A stretch of DNA of 64,000 nt from Halocaridina rubra (GCA_037179515.1 JAXCGZ010007700.1:61979-125978), one strand, 5' to 3'. Positions 40,358-53,207 are shown, counted from the first letter of the stretch. Translations and numbers: made by a program. Notes: a model not told the origin generated them from the letters alone.

Positions 40358-42142
40358 CAAACGCTTTCTGGAAGTCTAGGAATATGAAATCTGCCCAGCC
40401 CTCTCTTTCCTGTAAGATTTGGCTTACCTCATCATAATATTCTAATAAGCTTGTTTCTGTTGATCTACCTTCTCTGAAACTATGTTGCCTCACTGACAAA
40501 AAGTTGAAGGATTCCAAGTGAAGAGAGATATGTTTCCTTAGTAGTTTCTCCATAACTTTGCAAACTATGCTGGTCAAGGAAACTGGTCTATAGTTCAGAG
40601 CCGTATCCCTCCTTCCCTTTTTGAAGATAGGTATCACATTTGCTTGTTTCCAGCATCTTGGAATCTCCCCCGACTCCAGTGACTCCTTAAATATGATACT
40701 TAGTGCCACTGATATTGTGTTTGCGCATTTTTTAAGCACATGAGGGGATATGTCATCAGGACCTGTTGTTTTATGAACATCTAAATCCATCAGCGCTTTG
40801 CATACCTCTGTGGCTGTAAGGTTGATTTTCTCTAATACCGGCCCTTGAGCTTCTTTCACTGCAATCTGAGGGGGTGGGGTATTTTCTACTGTAAATACTG
40901 ACTGAAACTCCTTGTTCAATTCTTTGCAGATCTCTTCATCCGTCTCAGTGATGCTTCCATCCGCTCTCTTTAGCCTTAAAACCTGTTCTTTTACCGTCAG
41001 TTTTCCTCTGATAAAGCTGTGGAAAAGCTTGGGATTTTCTTTAGCCTTCCTGGTGATGTTCCTCTCATAGTCTCTCTCTGCCTCTCTCCTTTTACTTAGG
41101 TAGTCATTTCTTGCTCTTTTGTAGGTTTGCCAGGCATTTATGTTTTTTCTCCTCCTATGCCTTTTCCAGCATTTGTCTCTCCACTCCTTAGCTCTTTTAC
41201 ACCCATTATCGAACCATTTCTCTCTGGCATGGATTACACATACTTTGGTGACAGGTATGCAGCAATCTACTATCTTCCCATATTTCTCACAAAAGATGTC
41301 ATACATTTCTTGTACAGATTTGTTGTAAAATAAGGTTCTCCAGTCAATAACTGCAAAAAGCTCATTCATTTTGATGTAATCTCCTTTCGGATAGTTTCTC
41401 CTCATGTCCTCAGTGCCTCTACTCTCAGAAAGAATATCTTCAATGATATACTCCATCAACAACACACAGTGGTCACTCTTTCCAATTGGTGGTTCATACT
41501 CAATTTTTTCAATATCCAACACATTATCTGTGAACACTAGATCAAGTAGTGATGGCTCATACCCACCCCTGGCCCTTGTTGGTTCCATTACATGTTGGTG
41601 TAGGAAATTCCCTTGTACGCAATCTAGGAATCTTGCCCCGAATGAGTCCTCACCACTGTGTGGGTCAAGATTTATCTAATCTATCTCTTTATGATTAAAG
41701 TCTCCCATAATCAAAATCCTACATTTTTTTCCCGTGCCATGTTAACAACTGAGTTTATGACTTCAATAGTACCTATATGACTTTCCTCATAAACTTCAAG
41801 CCTATTTTGGTTCCTTGGTGGGTTGTATACAACAGTTATTATAATGCTCTCTGACCCAGTATTTATTCGAGAAACAAGAAATTCCTTGAACTCACTTTCT
41901 ATAGCCAAGTTTATTTCTTCAACTTGAATCCTTTCACTTATGAGCAGTACGATCCCTCCACCAGTCCTCTCAGATCTTTCAACCCTTAGTATTCTGAAGC
42001 CCTTAGGAAAAACTGTGACACTGTTTATTTCCTCACTCAACTTAGTCTCTGTAATTGCTACTATATCTGCCTTACTGTTGTGAATCCTATCTTTTAATTC
42101 TACTGCCTTACCAGCTAATCCATCAACATTTGTGTATAACAA
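40358..42142 (-). pseudogene. C7 ORF2: endonuclease and N-terminal RT only
   Basis: Open from TTG 42142 to about 41711 (AITETKLS present). A frame break in the A-run after MAREK near 41715 follows, and the strand then carries a TAG in the EIDW region near 41680. It is open again from 41588 (MEPTRARGG) to 40358. The frame ends in the CA junction. YADD, GVPQG and thumb are absent. Confidence 0.85.
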
Positions 42143-42144
42143 TC

Positions 42145-43222
42145 TTAATGAGGCCCCATCCCCTGATCTTCTGTCATTATCTTCTTTATCTCCCCTTTGT
42201 CTGGAAGAACTCTGAAATGAAAATTTTTCTTCTCTTCTTCATTTCTTTCCTTATTTAACCTTCTTGCCTCTTGCAACAAGTTTTTGATCTTTCCCATCTC
42301 TTCCTGTGTTCTGTATCGTCTAATGAACACTTCTTTGAATTCTTGAAGGTCTTTTAGACTTTTTTTTCTCAACAATATTTCCCTACATGTTTCCCCTCCC
42401 TCAAAGGTTACTTTTGTTGGTCTCGGCTTTCCTTCCCTCGAATATTTACCTAGTTGGTGTATGTTTACAATATCCTCAGAACCACAAACTACTCCAAGCT
42501 TTCTTATCAGGTCTACAACCCTTGCTTTATTTTCTTCAAGTCTCCCCTGCCATGTTGGCTCCTGGGATTCGCTTATGCCTGAGATTACCACTGTCTTCTC
42601 CTTATCAAGTGCCTGTCTGATGAGTGGGTTTGCCCTTTCCATCACAACGTCTTTAATTTTTTCGATTACTTTCTCTTTATAGTCAACTGTTTGTATGTTT
42701 TCCAGTGCCACCACCTTTACAGCCTCTTTTACTGCCACATTCCCCTTTGTGCATCAGCAAAGGAAGTTTTCATGGCATCATTTTCCATATTCAGGTCCTG
42801 GAACTCTTTCTGAACTGTTCAATGTTTTCCTTAATCTGGACATTCCAAGCAGCAATCTCGTCTCTCTCAGAAGAGAGCAGTGAACTAACATCTAATTCCT
42901 TTAGGTTGTCATTCAGCTCTTTGTTTTTATCTTCTTGTTTAGAAATTCTAGATTCTAGTTGACTCTTTTCCCCTTCCAGCTTCTTTATTCTTTTTTCTAG
43001 TTCCTTTCTCTCCTGCCCTTGTGCTTTATTTGCTTCCTCCAAAGATCTTATTTGCTCTCTGAGTGTTTCATTCTCTTTCATTTCTCCATCCATATTCCGA
43101 ATTTTTTCATCAAGGCTTATAACCATTACCTCTAAATTCTTGATTTTCTGTTTAAGTCTCCTAATGGCTACCCCTCCTACCGACCTATGGATGGGAGAGG
43201 TTTGGGACAGAGATGGTGTCAT
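42145..43222 (-). pseudogene. C7 ORF1: N-terminal coiled coil and RRM-like domain
   Basis: Gives the only view of the C ORF1 start: ATG at 43222 (MTPSLSQTSPIHRSV), a short basic stretch, then about 90 residues of heptad-rich coiled coil (LKQKIKNLEVMVISLDEKI through SQLESRISKQEDKNKEL). One missing A near 42818 shifts the frame after ENIEQFRK, and another indel lies near 42745. The RRM-like part (42738-42145) is open and ends in TAA, with AAATTTT and an open -1 frame. Expected full ORF1 length is about 350 codons. Confidence 0.8.
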
Positions 43223-43259
43223 TTTTATGTTCTCCCTGTCACAGAATATAGAAAGAAGA

Positions 43260-44129
43260 AGAGAAAGAGGAAAAAAAAGAGAAAAACTTTTAATTAAGCT
43301 TCACACAGAATTTTTATATCTCCACATAAGTGCTATTTAGTGATTCAGTTTATCTCTTTTCTGGTAACACATATCTTAACTTAAAAACTTGACCATGGTA
43401 ATTTAAGGATAAAAAGAAAAAGAAAAAAAAATAAAACAAAACAAAAGTCAAACCTGTAGGAAAATTAGAATTTGTGTCTGAGGAGGCACCCACCTGTTTC
43501 TGCTATATATTCTTCCTAACTGATAAACTCACTTGCTAACCAAGATATGTTATCACAGGATTAGACTTTACATTTAACTCAATATATATACATAATAAAA
43601 AAAATAGTACAAGAGAAAGATAAAAGAAAAGCAAAAAAATGACGAAAATAAGACAGCTGTACTACTTGGCAACTTAACTCAGTACTGTTGACAGGTGGGT
43701 ATTTGGTATTTATTTAATTATTCAATTATTTCGTGTATCAAACTAACTAACAAGTTAATATAAATGGGAGGATACTGATTTTAACAATATATGGAACCAC
43801 AGGATCAGGTAAACGGCTTAAGAGCTTTCCCCAGTTTACACAAAAAATTAGGTAATGTGAAGTGATGGCTTCACCTCTGGCAACTCTTCTAAATTTCCTT
43901 CAAGGCAGAACTGGACAGCAGCTTCTCTCTCCCCTCACGAAAATGTTCTCAATTTTTTTCCTTTAATATTTTGGACAGTCTCGTCATACAGCAAATATAA
44001 GTTTTGTACTCACAATACTCTGCAGGATTTCAGATTTAGGGAAATTATGGTAAAGTTTTCCACTAAGCACTTAGTCACTCAAAAACACAAGTAAAAATGT
44101 AAGAGAAGCAGTTCCGTGGCCCACGAATG
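43260..44129. other. Noncoding block in C7, including a diverged C-like 3' end
   Basis: Probably 5' UTR of C7 next to 43260. At 43791-43856, however, the plus strand reads TGGAACCACAGGATCAGG, then GAGCTTTCCCC and TTAGGTAAT, in the same order as the C 3' terminus (TGGAACCGATCAGGAGACGG, GAGCTTTGGGCTC, TTAGGTAATC). No coding sequence precedes it. It could be an old C tail or a nonautonomous element sharing the C tail. The rest shows nothing recognisable. Confidence 0.5.
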
Positions 44130-44141
44130 AATTAGGTAATC

Positions 44142-44539
44142 ACACGAAACTGGTGCCAGTAATACGTAATCTCAGTTATGATGAGAGGCTGAGGGAATTA
44201 GACTTGCCATCACTCGAAGCTAGAAGATTGAGGGGGGATATGGTGACAGTCTTTAAATTCCTTCATGGTTATGATAGAGTGGATAGGGATCGATATTTTG
44301 ATATGGCAGGCTCTAGAACTAGAGGTCATAGTTTGAAGCTTCGTAAGAAAACTTCTCTGCAGGATGTAAGGAAATACTTTTTCAGTGTAAGAGTAGTTGA
44401 TAATTGGAATTCGCTAAGCGAGGAGGTAGTTAATGCTATCTCAATGCATAGTTTTAAGGACAGGTATGATAAGTATCACTAAGTACAAAATGGAACAGAT
44501 CAGGAGATGGGCGAATACGAGCTTTGGGTTCTTTCCCGT
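44142..44539 (+). mobile_element. C8, short C 3' fragment
   Basis: Encodes the last 109 or so codons of ORF2 (LSYDERLRELDLPSL to KDRYDKYH, open) and most of the 3' UTR, then breaks in the CTTTCCCGT motif and fuses directly to C9 without terminal repeats. Confidence 0.85.
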
Positions 44540-45695
44540 CAGAGAAGGTAGATCAACAGTAACAAACTTATTAGAATTTTATGATGAGGTAAGCCAAATC
44601 TTACAGGAAAGAGAGGGCTGGGCAGATTGCATATTCCTAGACTTCCAGAAAGCGTTTGACACTGTTCCACATGGGAGACTTATTAGGAAGCTGCAATCAA
44701 TGGCTAGAATAGGTGGAAATGTTTTGGAATGGATAAAAACTTACTTAGAAGGAAGGGAACAGAGGGTTAGAGTAAGACACTCAGTGTCTGAATGGAGAAG
44801 AGTTAGTAGTGGAGTTCCACAGGGTTCAGTTTTAGGGCCACTTTTGTTCCTTGTATATGTAAATGACCTACCAGAGTCTGTAAATTCATTCATGAATATG
44901 TTTGCAGATGATGCAAAGATTGTGAAGAGAGTAAAAAACGAGAACAATGGTAGAGAACTTCAGGAGGATCTAAATAATCTGCATGAGTGGTCAGAAAAGT
45001 GGTTAATGAAATTCAATACTTCAAAATGTAAGGTAATGAGAATGGGTACAAGTGCAAGAAGGCCCAAGCTTGACTACTCGGTGGCTGGAGTACAACTTCA
45101 AGAGACAGAAAATGAGAGAGATCTAGGAGTAAACATACTGGCAGATTTGTCTCCAGAAATACATATAAATGGCATAGTAAGGGCAGCATATGCATTCTTA
45201 CCAAATGTAAGGGTAGCCTTCAGGCACATGGACAAGGAAATGTTCAGAAATATTTATGTAACCTATGTGAGGCCAAAACTCGAATATGCAGCTCCCTTTT
45301 GGAATCCGCACTTGAAAAAGCACCTAGCTAAGCTTGAAAAAGTTCAAAGACATGCCACGAAACTGGTGCCAGAAATACGCAATCTCAGTTATGATGAGAG
45401 GCTGAGGGAATTAGACTTACCATCACTCGAAGCTAGAAGAGTGAGGGGGGATATGGTGACAGTCTTTAAATTCCTTCATGGTTATGATAGAGTGGATAGG
45501 GATCGATATTTTGATATGGCTGGCTCTAGAACTAGAGGTCATGGTTTGAAGCTTCGTAAGAAAACTTCTTTGCAGGATGTAAGGAAATACTTTTTCAGTG
45601 TAAGAGTAGTTGATAATTGGAATTCGCTAAGCGAGGAGGTAGTTAATGCTATCTCAATCCATAGTTTTAAGGACAGGTATGATAAGTATCACTAA
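44540..45695 (+). CDS. C9 ORF2 C-terminal part, open (RT palm, thumb and end)
   Basis: Open to the normal stop at 45693-45695, and fused at its start to the C8 frame. Contains FLDFQKAFDTVPHG, GVPQGSVLGPLLF, MFADDAKIVK and the complete CR1-like C-terminus. It lacks endonuclease and the RT fingers, so it is not functional alone, but no inactivating change is seen in what remains. Confidence 0.8.
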
Positions 45696-45791
45696 GTATA
45701 AAATGGAACCGATCAGGAGACGGGAAGATACGAGCTTTGGGCTCTTTCCCGTAAATACAATTAGGTAATCACAATTAGGTAATCACACACA
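44540..45791 (+). mobile_element. C9, 5'-truncated C LINE
   Basis: Starts within RT at REGRSTVTNL and runs to two AATTAGGTAATCAC units followed by ACACAC. It joins tail-to-head to C10. Confidence 0.9.
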
Positions 45792-46795
<1,004 letters not shown>

Positions 46796-46960
46796 TATTA
46801 TTTTAGAAGATGGGATTATTATCTTATAATAATAAAATCGCATTTTTTTATAGCTTTCGTTGCAAAATAAACGAATCTGAACTCCATTTCTGGAGCAAAA
46901 AAAAACCCCATTGAATATGTTCCCCATTGGGGTTGTGGGTAGCCCTGCGGTAGGGAAAAT

Positions 46961-49370
46961 ATAACTCTAAAAGAGTCCAGGGGAGGATCTTTTGGCTTAG
47001 GAATGAGCTGCATATCTGCCCAATTCCATAAAGCTGCTCTGACTCTCTGAGTATGTTTTGTTAATCAGAGAGAGTAGAGCATGCTTCCCATAGGGCCCCA
47101 TATTCTGAATCATCTAGTATGTGATTCTGTCTGCAGCTGGAAGCTGTGTTCTTGGAGCTCTTGCTCACTTTCTGCAAATCAGTCATAGTGAAGTGTGCAT
47201 CTGCTTGATCTTCGGTGTTGATGGCCTCTTCTACTTCATCACATCTTGCAGCGATGGAGAGCTAGTCAAAGTTAGCCCTCTCCGCAAATTTGGTAGAGAG
47301 TTCTTCAGCTACCCTGCTGGGGATGGTTCTAGGTCTTTCTTTAGCGGAGTTGATATTCCTCTACATTTGGCCCACAGAGATGTGAACATCTAGGGTGGAG
47401 CACCACTCAAGTCATTTTTTCCTCTTAATTTCTCATGTCTCTTCATGGACATCTTCTTTGACTACCAGGAGAATATGGTAGGAGGATTCGGTGCGACAGT
47501 TCTTGCACATCTTTTGGACAACGTTGAGCCGGTGATTGAATTCTTTGACTTTCACAGTAGTACCACCTGTCACAAAGATTAGCATGATGTGGTTTGCAGA
47601 GGGGCATAAAGGAGTCAGCTGCAGCTTGCAAGGCATTAACTAGTTCAGCCTCAGCTTGGTCAATATCTCCATGTGGTATATAATCTGAGTACCAATTGCT
47701 GGGGTGCTTCTGGAGTCGGCCCCAGTGGGTCTTCTTGAAATTCCATCGAGGAGGAAGAGCAGGGATTTGGAAGATTTCAGGATTGGCAGCTTGAGGTTGA
47801 TCCCATAATGGTCACTCGTGACAAGGGGGTGAACTCTCCAAGTGGCATTTTGTTTTAGGGAGTTGGAGACAAAGGTGAGATCCAGTAAGGCTCACTTGGA
47901 CAGGAGGTGGACAGTAGCTGTGGACCAAGACTTGCTTTGAAGCAACTTTTTGCCCTTCAATCTTGGAGGAGCAGCATGAGGCAGAGGTGATACATGACTG
48001 CTCGGTCTATAGATCCATTGACCAAGCAATGAGGAAGTTAACAAGGATGAACTTCCTCATTTTTTGAGCCGGGGTCATCTCAGCCAGGTGAGGAGACTTG
48101 AGGTCACAGATCTTCTTCGCAGCTTTGGGGGAGAATGGGTGGATGATAAATTCACCCTTTACGTTGGGTTTGACGGGGCAACCAAACTTAGGAAAATGTT
48201 GGCCTTTTCAGTGGAGAGGGCCTGAACTTTGAATATAGAGATGGGCTCTCCAATGGCAGCGGACTTCAGGGCTTGGGGGAAATGGAATGGTAGCGCTCTT
48301 CTGACTGCTGCCAGAGGCCATCCTTTGCCTATTCTTCTTTCCCACTAGCATCCACCCCTCCTGGGAGGGGTCAAGCTCCATCCTCCCCCTGGGGGGGGGT
48401 AGCAGGAGAATCAGAGGAGGCCATGACTATAACCTAGTCATGTACATCCATAGATCCTCATTGAGCACTATATATTGTCACTTGCATTGAGCACTTTATC
48501 AAACTGAATTATATAATAATACAGGTCTTTCAGCTATGAGGCGATTATGATTCACACTATAACACTGAGGATACACAAATGTATTTAACACTTAGGAGAA
48601 CACAGAACACATAGTATATCTGAGTTGCATAGCACAAAAAAAATCAGAAAGAGAATTTGTCACTAAGGTTAACACAGAAAAAAATATCTAAAAGGGAATT
48701 TATCACTTAGGTTTACACAGAAATAAAAGCCCTGAAACGGAAATTTATCACTGAACACTCAGATGATAAACAATAAAAACACTAAGCACTGTTCACAAAC
48801 ACAGAACCTGAAAAAAAAGAGAGAATTAGCATGGTTTTATAACACACAAATGCACCTGAAAGAGACGAAAACAAAATTAGTTAGACCTGCATTTCTTAAA
48901 TTTTTAACTCACGAAAAAGAGAAAAAACAAAACCAAACAAAACAAAAAAGTGGTAGAAGGGATCAGATTCGCTTTATACAAATGTCCCACTTTTTCAATT
49001 TTACTCCTCTAAAAGAGAGAGAAAAACAACAGAAATGAGAACGTCTTCCTTTCGTTGTTAACTTCTTAAAAGGGGAGAGGAGTAGAGGAAGAAATCCAGT
49101 CAATATGGCAGTAGGAGTCGATTTCAGCTGCTAGCTGCTGGCTTGGGCAGAGACGAGAGGAGGACGACTGACTGCTACTGGAGCTGGAACCTGACTGCAT
49201 ACTTTGGTGCCCCCAATATCAAGAGGAGGGAAGAAGAAAGAGGCAGGACTACTAATTGTGGGCTAGGAACCCTCCCAAACCATAAACACCACATCCTTAC
49301 TCTCTGTACTTGGATTATATCATTACAATCTGATACTGTATCTATATATGTCTAAATATATATCTTACTA
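46961..49370 (-). mobile_element. B4, diverged B LINE with internal deletion
   Basis: Minus-strand, old copy. Starts in RT (3'-truncated near 46961). Sequence colinear with B1 RT runs to about 47.45 kb and endonuclease to 47889. At 47889 it jumps to the ORF1 knuckle-upstream region (equivalent to B1 near 3.69 kb), losing about 1.5 kb. ORF1 start and 5' leader occupy 48.43-49.37 kb. No frame of useful length survives. Leader bases near 48.65-48.76 kb hold a 43-bp tandem repeat. Confidence 0.7.
48645..48760 (-). repeat. 43-bp tandem repeat in the B4 5' leader
   Basis: About 2.7 units at 48645, 48688 and 48731, each holding GAATTT(G/A)TCACT(A/T)AGGTT-like sequence then ACACAGAAA (the third truncated). 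B1's leader has different spaced palindromes instead. Confidence 0.65.
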
Positions 49371-49381
49371 CTGAATAGGCA

Positions 49382-51073
49382 TGTGATTACCCAATTGTGA
49401 TTACCTAATTGTGTTTACGGGAAAGAGCCCAAAGCTCGTATCTTCCCGTCTCCTGATCGGTTCCATTTTATACTTAGTGATACTTATCATACCTGTCCTT
49501 AAAACTATGGATTGAGATAGCATTAACTACCTCCTCGCGTAGCTAATTCCAATTATCAACTACTCTTACACTGAAAAAGTATTTCCTTACATCCTGCAAA
49601 GAAGTTTTCTTACGAAGCTTCAAACTATGACCTCTAGTTCTAGAGCCAGCCATATCAAAATATCGATCCCTATCCACTCTATCATAACCATGAAGGAATT
49701 TAAAGACTGTCACCATATCCCCCCTCAATCTTCTAGCTTCGAATGATGGTAAGTCTAATTCCCTCAGCCTCTCATCATAACTGAGATTGCGTATTTCTGG
49801 CACCAGTTTCGTGGCATGTCTTTGAACTTTTTCAAGCTTAGCTATGTGCTTTTTCAAGTGCGGATTCCAAAAGGGGGCTGCATATTCGAGTTTTGGCCTC
49901 ACATAGGTTACATAAATATTTCTGAACATTTCCTTGTCCATGTGCCTGAAGGCTACCCTTACATTTGATAAGAATGCATATGCTGCCCTTACCATGACAT
50001 TTATATGTATTTCTGGAGACAAATCTGCCAGTATGTTTACTCCTAGATCTCTCTCATTTTCTGTCTCTTGAAGTTGTACTCCAGCCACCGAGTAGTCAAG
50101 CTTGGGCCTTCTTGCACTTGTACCCATTCTCATTTCCTTACATTTTGAAGTATTGAATTTCATTAGCCACTTTTCTGACCACTCATGCAGATTATTTAGA
50201 TCCTCCTGAAGTTCTCTACCATTGTTCTCGTTTTTTACTTTCTTCACAATCTTTGCATCATCTGCAAACATATTCATGAATGAATTTACAGACTCTGGTA
50301 GGTCATTTACATATACAAGGAACAAAAGTGGCCCTAAAACTGAACCCTGTGGAACTCCACTACTAACTCTTCTCCATTCAGACACTGAGTGTCTTACTCT
50401 AACCCTCTGTTCCCTTCCTTCTAAGTAAGTTTTTATCCAATCCAAAACATTTCCACCTATTCTAACCATTGATTGCAGCTTCCTAATAAGTCTCCCATGT
50501 GGAACAGTGTCAAACGCTTTCTGGAAGTCTAGGAATATGCAATCTGCCCAGCCCTCTCTATCCTGTAAGATTTGGCTTACCTCATCATAAAATTCTAATA
50601 AGTTTGTTACTGTTGATCTACCTTCTCTGCAGCCATGTTGCCTCACTGACAAAAAGTTGAAGGATTCCAAGTGAAGAGAGATATGTTTCCTTAGTAGTTT
50701 CTCCATAACTTTGCAAACTATGCTGGTCAAGGAAACTGGTCTATAGTTCAGAGCCGTATCCCTCCTTCCCTTTTTGAAGATAGGTATCACATTTGCTTGT
50801 TTCCAGCATCTTGGAATCTCCCCAGACTCCAGTGATTCCTTAAATATGATACTTAGTGCTACTGATATTGTGTTTGCGCATTTTTTAAGCACATGAGGGG
50901 ATATGTCATCAGGACCTGTAGCTTTATGAACATCTAAATCCATCAGCGCTTTGCATACCTCTGTGGCTGTAAGGTTGATGTTCTCTAATACCAGCCCTTG
51001 AGCTTCTATCACTGCAATCTGAGGGGGTAGGGTATTTTCTACTGTAAATATTGACTGAAACTCCTTGTTCAAT
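49382..51073 (-). mobile_element. C11, minus-strand 5'-truncated C LINE
   Basis: 3' tail at 49382-49420 (reverse complement of AATTAGGTAATCAC units), 5' truncation at 51073 inside the pre-RT region (ELNKEFQS). The only full-tail C copy on the minus strand. Confidence 0.9.
49470..51072 (-). pseudogene. C11 ORF2 C-terminal two thirds, one late nonsense codon
   Basis: Open for 509 codons through NYRPVSLTSIVCK, FLDFQKAFDTVPHG, GVPQGSVLGPLLF, MFADDAKIVK and the thumb. TAG at 49543-49545, in VVDNWN(S), removes the last 24 or so residues. HGFREG is HGCREG. Otherwise very close to C4. Confidence 0.85.
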
Positions 51074-51099
51074 GTGTATTTGTGTATGTGTGTAAATGT

Positions 51100-51101
<2 letters not shown>

Positions 51102-51185
<84 letters not shown>

Positions 51186-51244
51186 ATTATTATGATTATT
51201 ATTATTATCATCATCATCATTATTATTATTATTATTATTATTAA

Positions 51245-51330
<86 letters not shown>
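51102..51330. repeat. (ATT)n microsatellite, interrupted, about 229 bp
   Basis: ATT triplets with an interruption of ATAATTATTATG and TCATCATCATC around 51183-51220. Confidence 0.97.
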
Positions 51331-51367
51331 CTGATATTTGTTTGTCTCTAGAAAATCTTCATCTTAC

Positions 51368-52203
51368 AATAAACTGAAGGGCAAGAACGGTCCAAGCAAA
51401 CATCGTAGAACATATTTAATTTATTTAATCTCCTTATCATACATCACACACACAACGTTTCAAACACCCACTGTGTTCATAATCATGTACCTATGAAACA
51501 GTGAAAAAAAACATATACATGAAAAATTACTCAAATCAAACAAAATTATAGTTGCAAATAAGTAAAATTTACATATACAGCACATTCACACAAATCAATT
51601 AATGAAATTTGCATATATCTAAATATATGTAGAATTAAAAAATAAAAACTTTCACACTAATAAAATGTGTTTTATACCAAGAAAACCACAGGTCATCTTG
51701 TCGTTCTGGAAAAATATTGTCAGCTCCAGTAAACTCAAACATTCGAGAACACTGTTCTAATGTCTGTAAGTGTAATTTCAGTTTAAATAATTTCAATATA
51801 ATATACAGAGGAAAAAGCGAATATGAAATCAGGATAGCAGAGTCATTATTTATTTCAAAAAAATAATCCTTAATTAAACAAAGATGACTCAAGTTGCACT
51901 CTCAAAATTTTATTAAACAAATTTTACTAGTGTGATTTTTTTATTCTACATATGTTTAGATATATGTAAATTTCATTAATTTGTTTGTGTGAATGTGCTG
52001 TATATATAATTTTTACTTATTTACAACTATAATTTTGTTTGATTTGAGTAACTGTTCATGTATATGTTCTTTTTCACTGTTTCATAGGTACATGATTATG
52101 AACACAGTGGATGTTTGAAACGTTATTGTGTGATGTATTATAAGGAGATTAAATAAATTAAATGTGTTCTACGATGTTTGCTTGGACCGTTCTTGCCCTT
52201 CAG

Positions 52204-52207
<4 letters not shown>
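51368..52207. repeat. Large inverted repeat, arms about 273 bp, between ATT arrays
   Basis: Left arm 51368-51641 and right arm 51935-52207 are imperfect reverse complements around a 293-bp spacer. Both outer ends read (reverse complement) TTCTTGCCCTTCAGTTTATT and run straight into ATT arrays. Read outward, each arm carries AACAC-AGTGG-GTGTT (or ATGTT) then TGAAACGTT. The short stem plus GAAAC recalls a degenerate hammerhead ribozyme as found in Penelope-like elements. The spacer has an 85-codon open frame (51892-51635, minus) I do not recognise. Confidence 0.75.

Positions 52208-52302
<95 letters not shown>
52205..52302. repeat. (ATT)n microsatellite, 98 bp
   Basis: ATT triplets directly outside the right arm of the inverted repeat. 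Confidence 0.97.
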
Positions 52303-52329
52303 TGGAAGGGAGAACATCAAAGAAAAAAA

Positions 52330-52368
<39 letters not shown>

Positions 52369-52369
52369 C
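52330..52369. repeat. (ATT)n microsatellite, 40 bp
   Basis: Second short ATT array after a 27-base spacer. Bases 52370-52740 to the right are T/C-rich with no recognised feature. Confidence 0.95.
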
Positions 52370-52741
52370 TTCCATTTTTTATTATCACTTTCCTCTTATT
52401 GCCATGATGACTGTAATCGAGTTTATTATTACTATTCTCACTACTGTTGCTACTCTTCTTCTTGGTTTTTGCTTTCTTATTATCACTCTCTTTATCCGAT
52501 ATTGTTTCCATTCCCAATTCTCTCACTGCTCACTTTATTGTCAATATTAGCTTTAACTTCTCTACTGTACTCCTCTACTACAACTTTTCCATGATTTAAT
52601 ATTTTCCTTCAGTGTACATCTCTAAACTTCCTTATACTGACCCTATGGCAAAATAAAATTAGAAATGAGAATCTCTACCTTAGCACGAAGGTCTGTCCCT
52701 CTCTCTTATGCTTCTCTCTCTTTCATTTTCGTGCTTTCCTA

Positions 52742-52934
52742 ATACCGATACAATAGGATAGGATAGGAGAGGGGGAGGGGGAAATGAGTGACCAATACAA
52801 TAGGATAGGAGAGGAGAGGGGGGAGGGGGAAATGAGTGACCGATACTAGAGGATAGGAGAGGAGAGGGGGGAGGGGGAAATGAGTGACCGATACAAGAGG
52901 ATAGGAGAGGAGAGGGGGAGGGGGAAACAGTGAC
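52742..52934. repeat. 48-bp G-rich minisatellite, four copies
   Basis: Units of about 48 bp, each with ACCGATACAA, GGATAGGAGAGG and a G-run block (GGGGGGAGGGGG) ending AAATGAGTG. The G-runs could form quadruplex structure on the plus strand. Confidence 0.85.
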
Positions 52935-53207
52935 GGCGTAGAGTGAACTCTCTTAGCCCTCTGCAGGGTGTCATCACTAGAGAAAGGGGGGGGGGATTGG
53001 ATGCGAAGGACTTGGATGGAAAGCACCAAAATGAAATACAGAAAGAAAAATGCTAATGCTGATGGAAAAGATTATATCATGGAGGAATGGTAGTAGAGGA
53101 GTATAATAATTCACATCCACTCATTACCACCAAATCCATCCTATCTTATCCCCCCTCTCTAGTGATGACACCTTGCATAGGGCTAAGAGAGTTCACTCGA
53201 CGCCGTT
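52933..53207. repeat. Inverted repeat next to the minisatellite
   Basis: Left arm 52933-52990 (GGCGTAGAGTGAACTCTC ... TCATCACTAGAGA) and right arm 53150-53205 are reverse complements with a few mismatches. The spacer is about 160 bp. The whole could be a small foldback element; no target duplication recognised. Confidence 0.7.

Larger units (their letters stand above)
40358..44129 (-). mobile_element. C7 insertion: inverted C copy with 5' region, flanked by direct repeats
   Basis: Minus-strand C with ORF1, endonuclease and the start of RT, ending abruptly after LDFQKAFD, so the RT active site and 3' tail are missing. Left flank 40319-40357 and right flank 44130-44154 are direct repeats: AATTAGGTAATCAC, AC units, GAAACTGGT. 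They differ only in the number of AC units. The flanks are C tail plus the start of C8, so the insert landed in a pre-existing C-C8 junction. Bases 43260-44129 are noncoding and may include the C 5' UTR. Confidence 0.75.

Noticed and set aside
51096..52594. Poly-Ile, poly-Asn and poly-Leu ORFs over ATT arrays
   Set aside because: Trinucleotide repeat translation only.
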